Source: CAIYHK01 sp964638795
Lineage (GTDB): Bacteria; Actinomycetota; Acidimicrobiia; Acidimicrobiales; Ilumatobacteraceae
Length of the DNA stretch: 21,352 bases
Reading direction: 5' to 3'
Assembly: GCA_964638795.1 (NCBI GenBank)
Contig: CAZXAX010000034.1
Coordinates: 1 to 21,352 of the forward strand
A program made the position numbers and the translations under genes. Below are positions 20,075 to 21,352 of the stretch, piece after piece (the first letter of the stretch is position 1; the number at the start of each line of letters is the position of its first letter). The notes beneath the pieces are model-generated. The model made no database searches and was not told where the DNA came from. It saw only the letters and a list, made by a program, of their open reading frames with translations.

Positions 20075-21352
20075 TCACCACCACGGCCTTTCAAAGTGAA
20101 TGTCTAGAGGATCAATCCCCGCTGCACGAAGTCCTTTATATGCTGCAAACAGAAGTGATTCTGGGCCTGCCACCACAACTTCACGTTCTTTCAGATCGGG
20201 CACTGATGTGAGCAAAACAGCCGTTGAAAATGGGTCTTTTACAGTCAGCGAGGAAGTCGGGCCAACGATGGTCTGCACGCGACCATTTACTGCGACCGCC
20301 AGCTCGTTCAATTCCTCTACATGCACCAAATCCTTCTCGCTTCTTGCTCGATAGAGAATCACTGGCTCTGTTTCGGGTCCGACGCGTTCCAGCAGTGATC
20401 TGATCGGGCCAATTCCAACACCGCCTGCAATCATGAGCAACTTGTTGCCAGCGAGCACCTCTGGTGTGCACGTACCGTAAGGTCCTTCAACGGCTACACG
20501 TGTTCCAAGCGGCAGACTTCCAAGCAACTGACTCGCATCACCACGATCCTTAATCGTGAAGCGAAGTCCATCAGTGCTTGGAGCGGCGGACATTGAGTAC
20601 GGATTTGATTTCCACCATGCGCGGCGCACCAATGGGCGCAAATAACAAAACTGACCCGCGTCACCTCGAAGCTGCTCTATTGCGGGACCTCCAAGAGTGA
20701 CCACCACCGTGTTTACGCCGGTACTCTCAAACTTTGTGATGCTTAGTGGTTGCAAAATACTTCGCAACACGCGACCCCATCGACCAATCACCAGCCAGAC
20801 GGCAAGGCCGATATGAACGACAATCCACATCCATCGGGCGATTTGATCGTCGTTGAAGTCACCGCCCAACACGATTGTGTGGGAGAAGGCCAGTGCGAAA
20901 CCTGCGTATGACAACAGGTGCATGAAGTACCAGGTCTCATACGACATTCGGCGTCGCACAGAGCGCAACGATGTAAACGCCACTACAAGGATGAAAACAG
21001 CGCCGACTGTTGCCATCGCCATATAGGGCTCACGGCCTGTGAGATCGCGGATGGCACTCCATACTGAGGTGCCGATGCTCCAAGACATCACACCACTCCA
21101 GATGTGAACTACCAATGCAATGGCCATCGTTTCACCAAGAATGCGATGCCAGTTGTACATGGTGTCCAGGCCGAACTTGCGCTCAACTTGGGTTGAACGG
21201 GTGGACAATGCAACGCCAACCAAACCGGTAAAGGATGCAAATAGCCCTGAAAACCGCGAAATTGAAGTCCAGCGATCGAGGGATGAGCCAGCCAGCATGT
21301 CAACACCGCCGTGGCGCAACCACACCCCCATGACCACCATGGTTGCCACAGC
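20075..21352 (-). CDS. Ferric-reductase-like transmembrane flavohaem protein (5' end outside window)
   Basis: At least 424 residues; the frame is open at the window edge, so GTG at 21349 may not be the true start. The N-terminal half has about six membrane helices with two His pairs (counting from that GTG: His68 and His82; His144 and His157), 13-14 residues apart, as in haem-binding ferric reductase/NOX domains. The C-terminal half is a ferredoxin-NADP reductase module: NPYSMSA for FAD, AGGVGIGPIRSLLE for the NAD(P)H site, then VVAGPESL. It would carry electrons from cytoplasmic NAD(P)H through FAD and haem across the membrane. The coupled FMN-binding protein is the likely next carrier. Confidence 0.93.
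   Translation of the reverse strand, partial: AVATMVVMGVWLRHGGVDMLAGSSLDRWTSISRFSGLFASFTGLVGVALSTRSTQVERKFGLDTMYNWHRILGETMAIALVVHIWSGVMSWSIGTSVWSAIRDLTGREPYMAMATVGAVFILVVAFTSLRSVRRRMSYETWYFMHLLSYAGFALAFSHTIVLGGDFNDDQIARWMWIVVHIGLAVWLVIGRWGRVLRSILQPLSITKFESTGVNTVVVTLGGPAIEQLRGDAGQFCYLRPLVRRAWWKSNPYSMSAAPSTDGLRFTIKDRGDASQLLGSLPLGTRVAVEGPYGTCTPEVLAGNKLLMIAGGVGIGPIRSLLERVGPETEPVILYRARSEKDLVHVEELNELAVAVNGRVQTIVGPTSSLTVKDPFSTAVLLTSVPDLKEREVVVAGPESLLFAAYKGLRAAGIDPLDIHFERPWW

Overview
The window is about 21.4 kb of a compact bacterial genome, read as three scaffold gaps of exactly 100 N joining four contigs. Actinobacterial features stand out: frequent GTG/TTG starts, a DUF2786 gene next to a small HExxH protein, a DUF4916-type Nudix protein, YbjN-like chaperone domains, a Nei2-like glycosylase, and secreted proteins with Thr/Pro linkers. 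With a moderate base composition, these suggest an uncultured aquatic actinobacterium, perhaps of the Acidimicrobiia (Ilumatobacteraceae-like). That placement is inference; there is no rRNA or other marker here. I see no tRNA, rRNA, CRISPR array, insertion sequence or prophage structure.

Layout. 1-1379 (+): the end of a membrane-anchored surface protein, a translationally coupled lipoprotein, and an unknown small protein. 1376-2532 (-): a coupled pair, DUF2786 protein then a HExxH metallopeptidase-like protein. 2558-3905 (-): a GMC oxidoreductase broken by gap 1, divergent from a TetR regulator (3973-4563, +). 4560-9455 (-): a possible transcription unit of a secreted RCC1-repeat protein (broken by gap 2), a DUF1330 protein, a sulfatase and a quinone-oxidoreductase-like protein. 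9549-9818 (+): a CsoR/FrmR-family repressor with a perfect palindrome in its own promoter. 9827-11608 (-): a secreted subtilisin-like protease. 11745-15695 (+): a 1-Cys peroxiredoxin followed by the ATPase and FtsX-type permease of an ABC exporter. 15684-16932: a Nei-like DNA glycosylase (-) divergent from a small basic protein (+). 16920-18719 (-): the end of a DUF4916 Nudix protein and, across gap 3, a multidomain protein that appears to combine a sliding-clamp-like region, a YbjN/TY-Chap-like domain and a DUF3293-like start. 18824-21352 (-): a ferric-reductase-like flavohaem protein, an FMN-binding protein and ApbE, forming a flavin-based membrane electron-transfer module.

The genes are packed very tightly. 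Same-strand neighbours often overlap in ATGA, GTGA or TGATG, and four of the five convergent pairs overlap at their stop codons, which leaves no room for ordinary intrinsic terminators between them. Regulatory signal is concentrated in perfect inverted repeats beside start codons: the RCC1 gene, the CsoR-family gene, the protease, the peroxiredoxin and the clamp-like gene. The most interesting leads are the multidomain clamp-like/YbjN protein, the His-less CsoR-family regulator and its operator, the hairpin beginning at the RCC1 start codon, and the compact flavinylation module.
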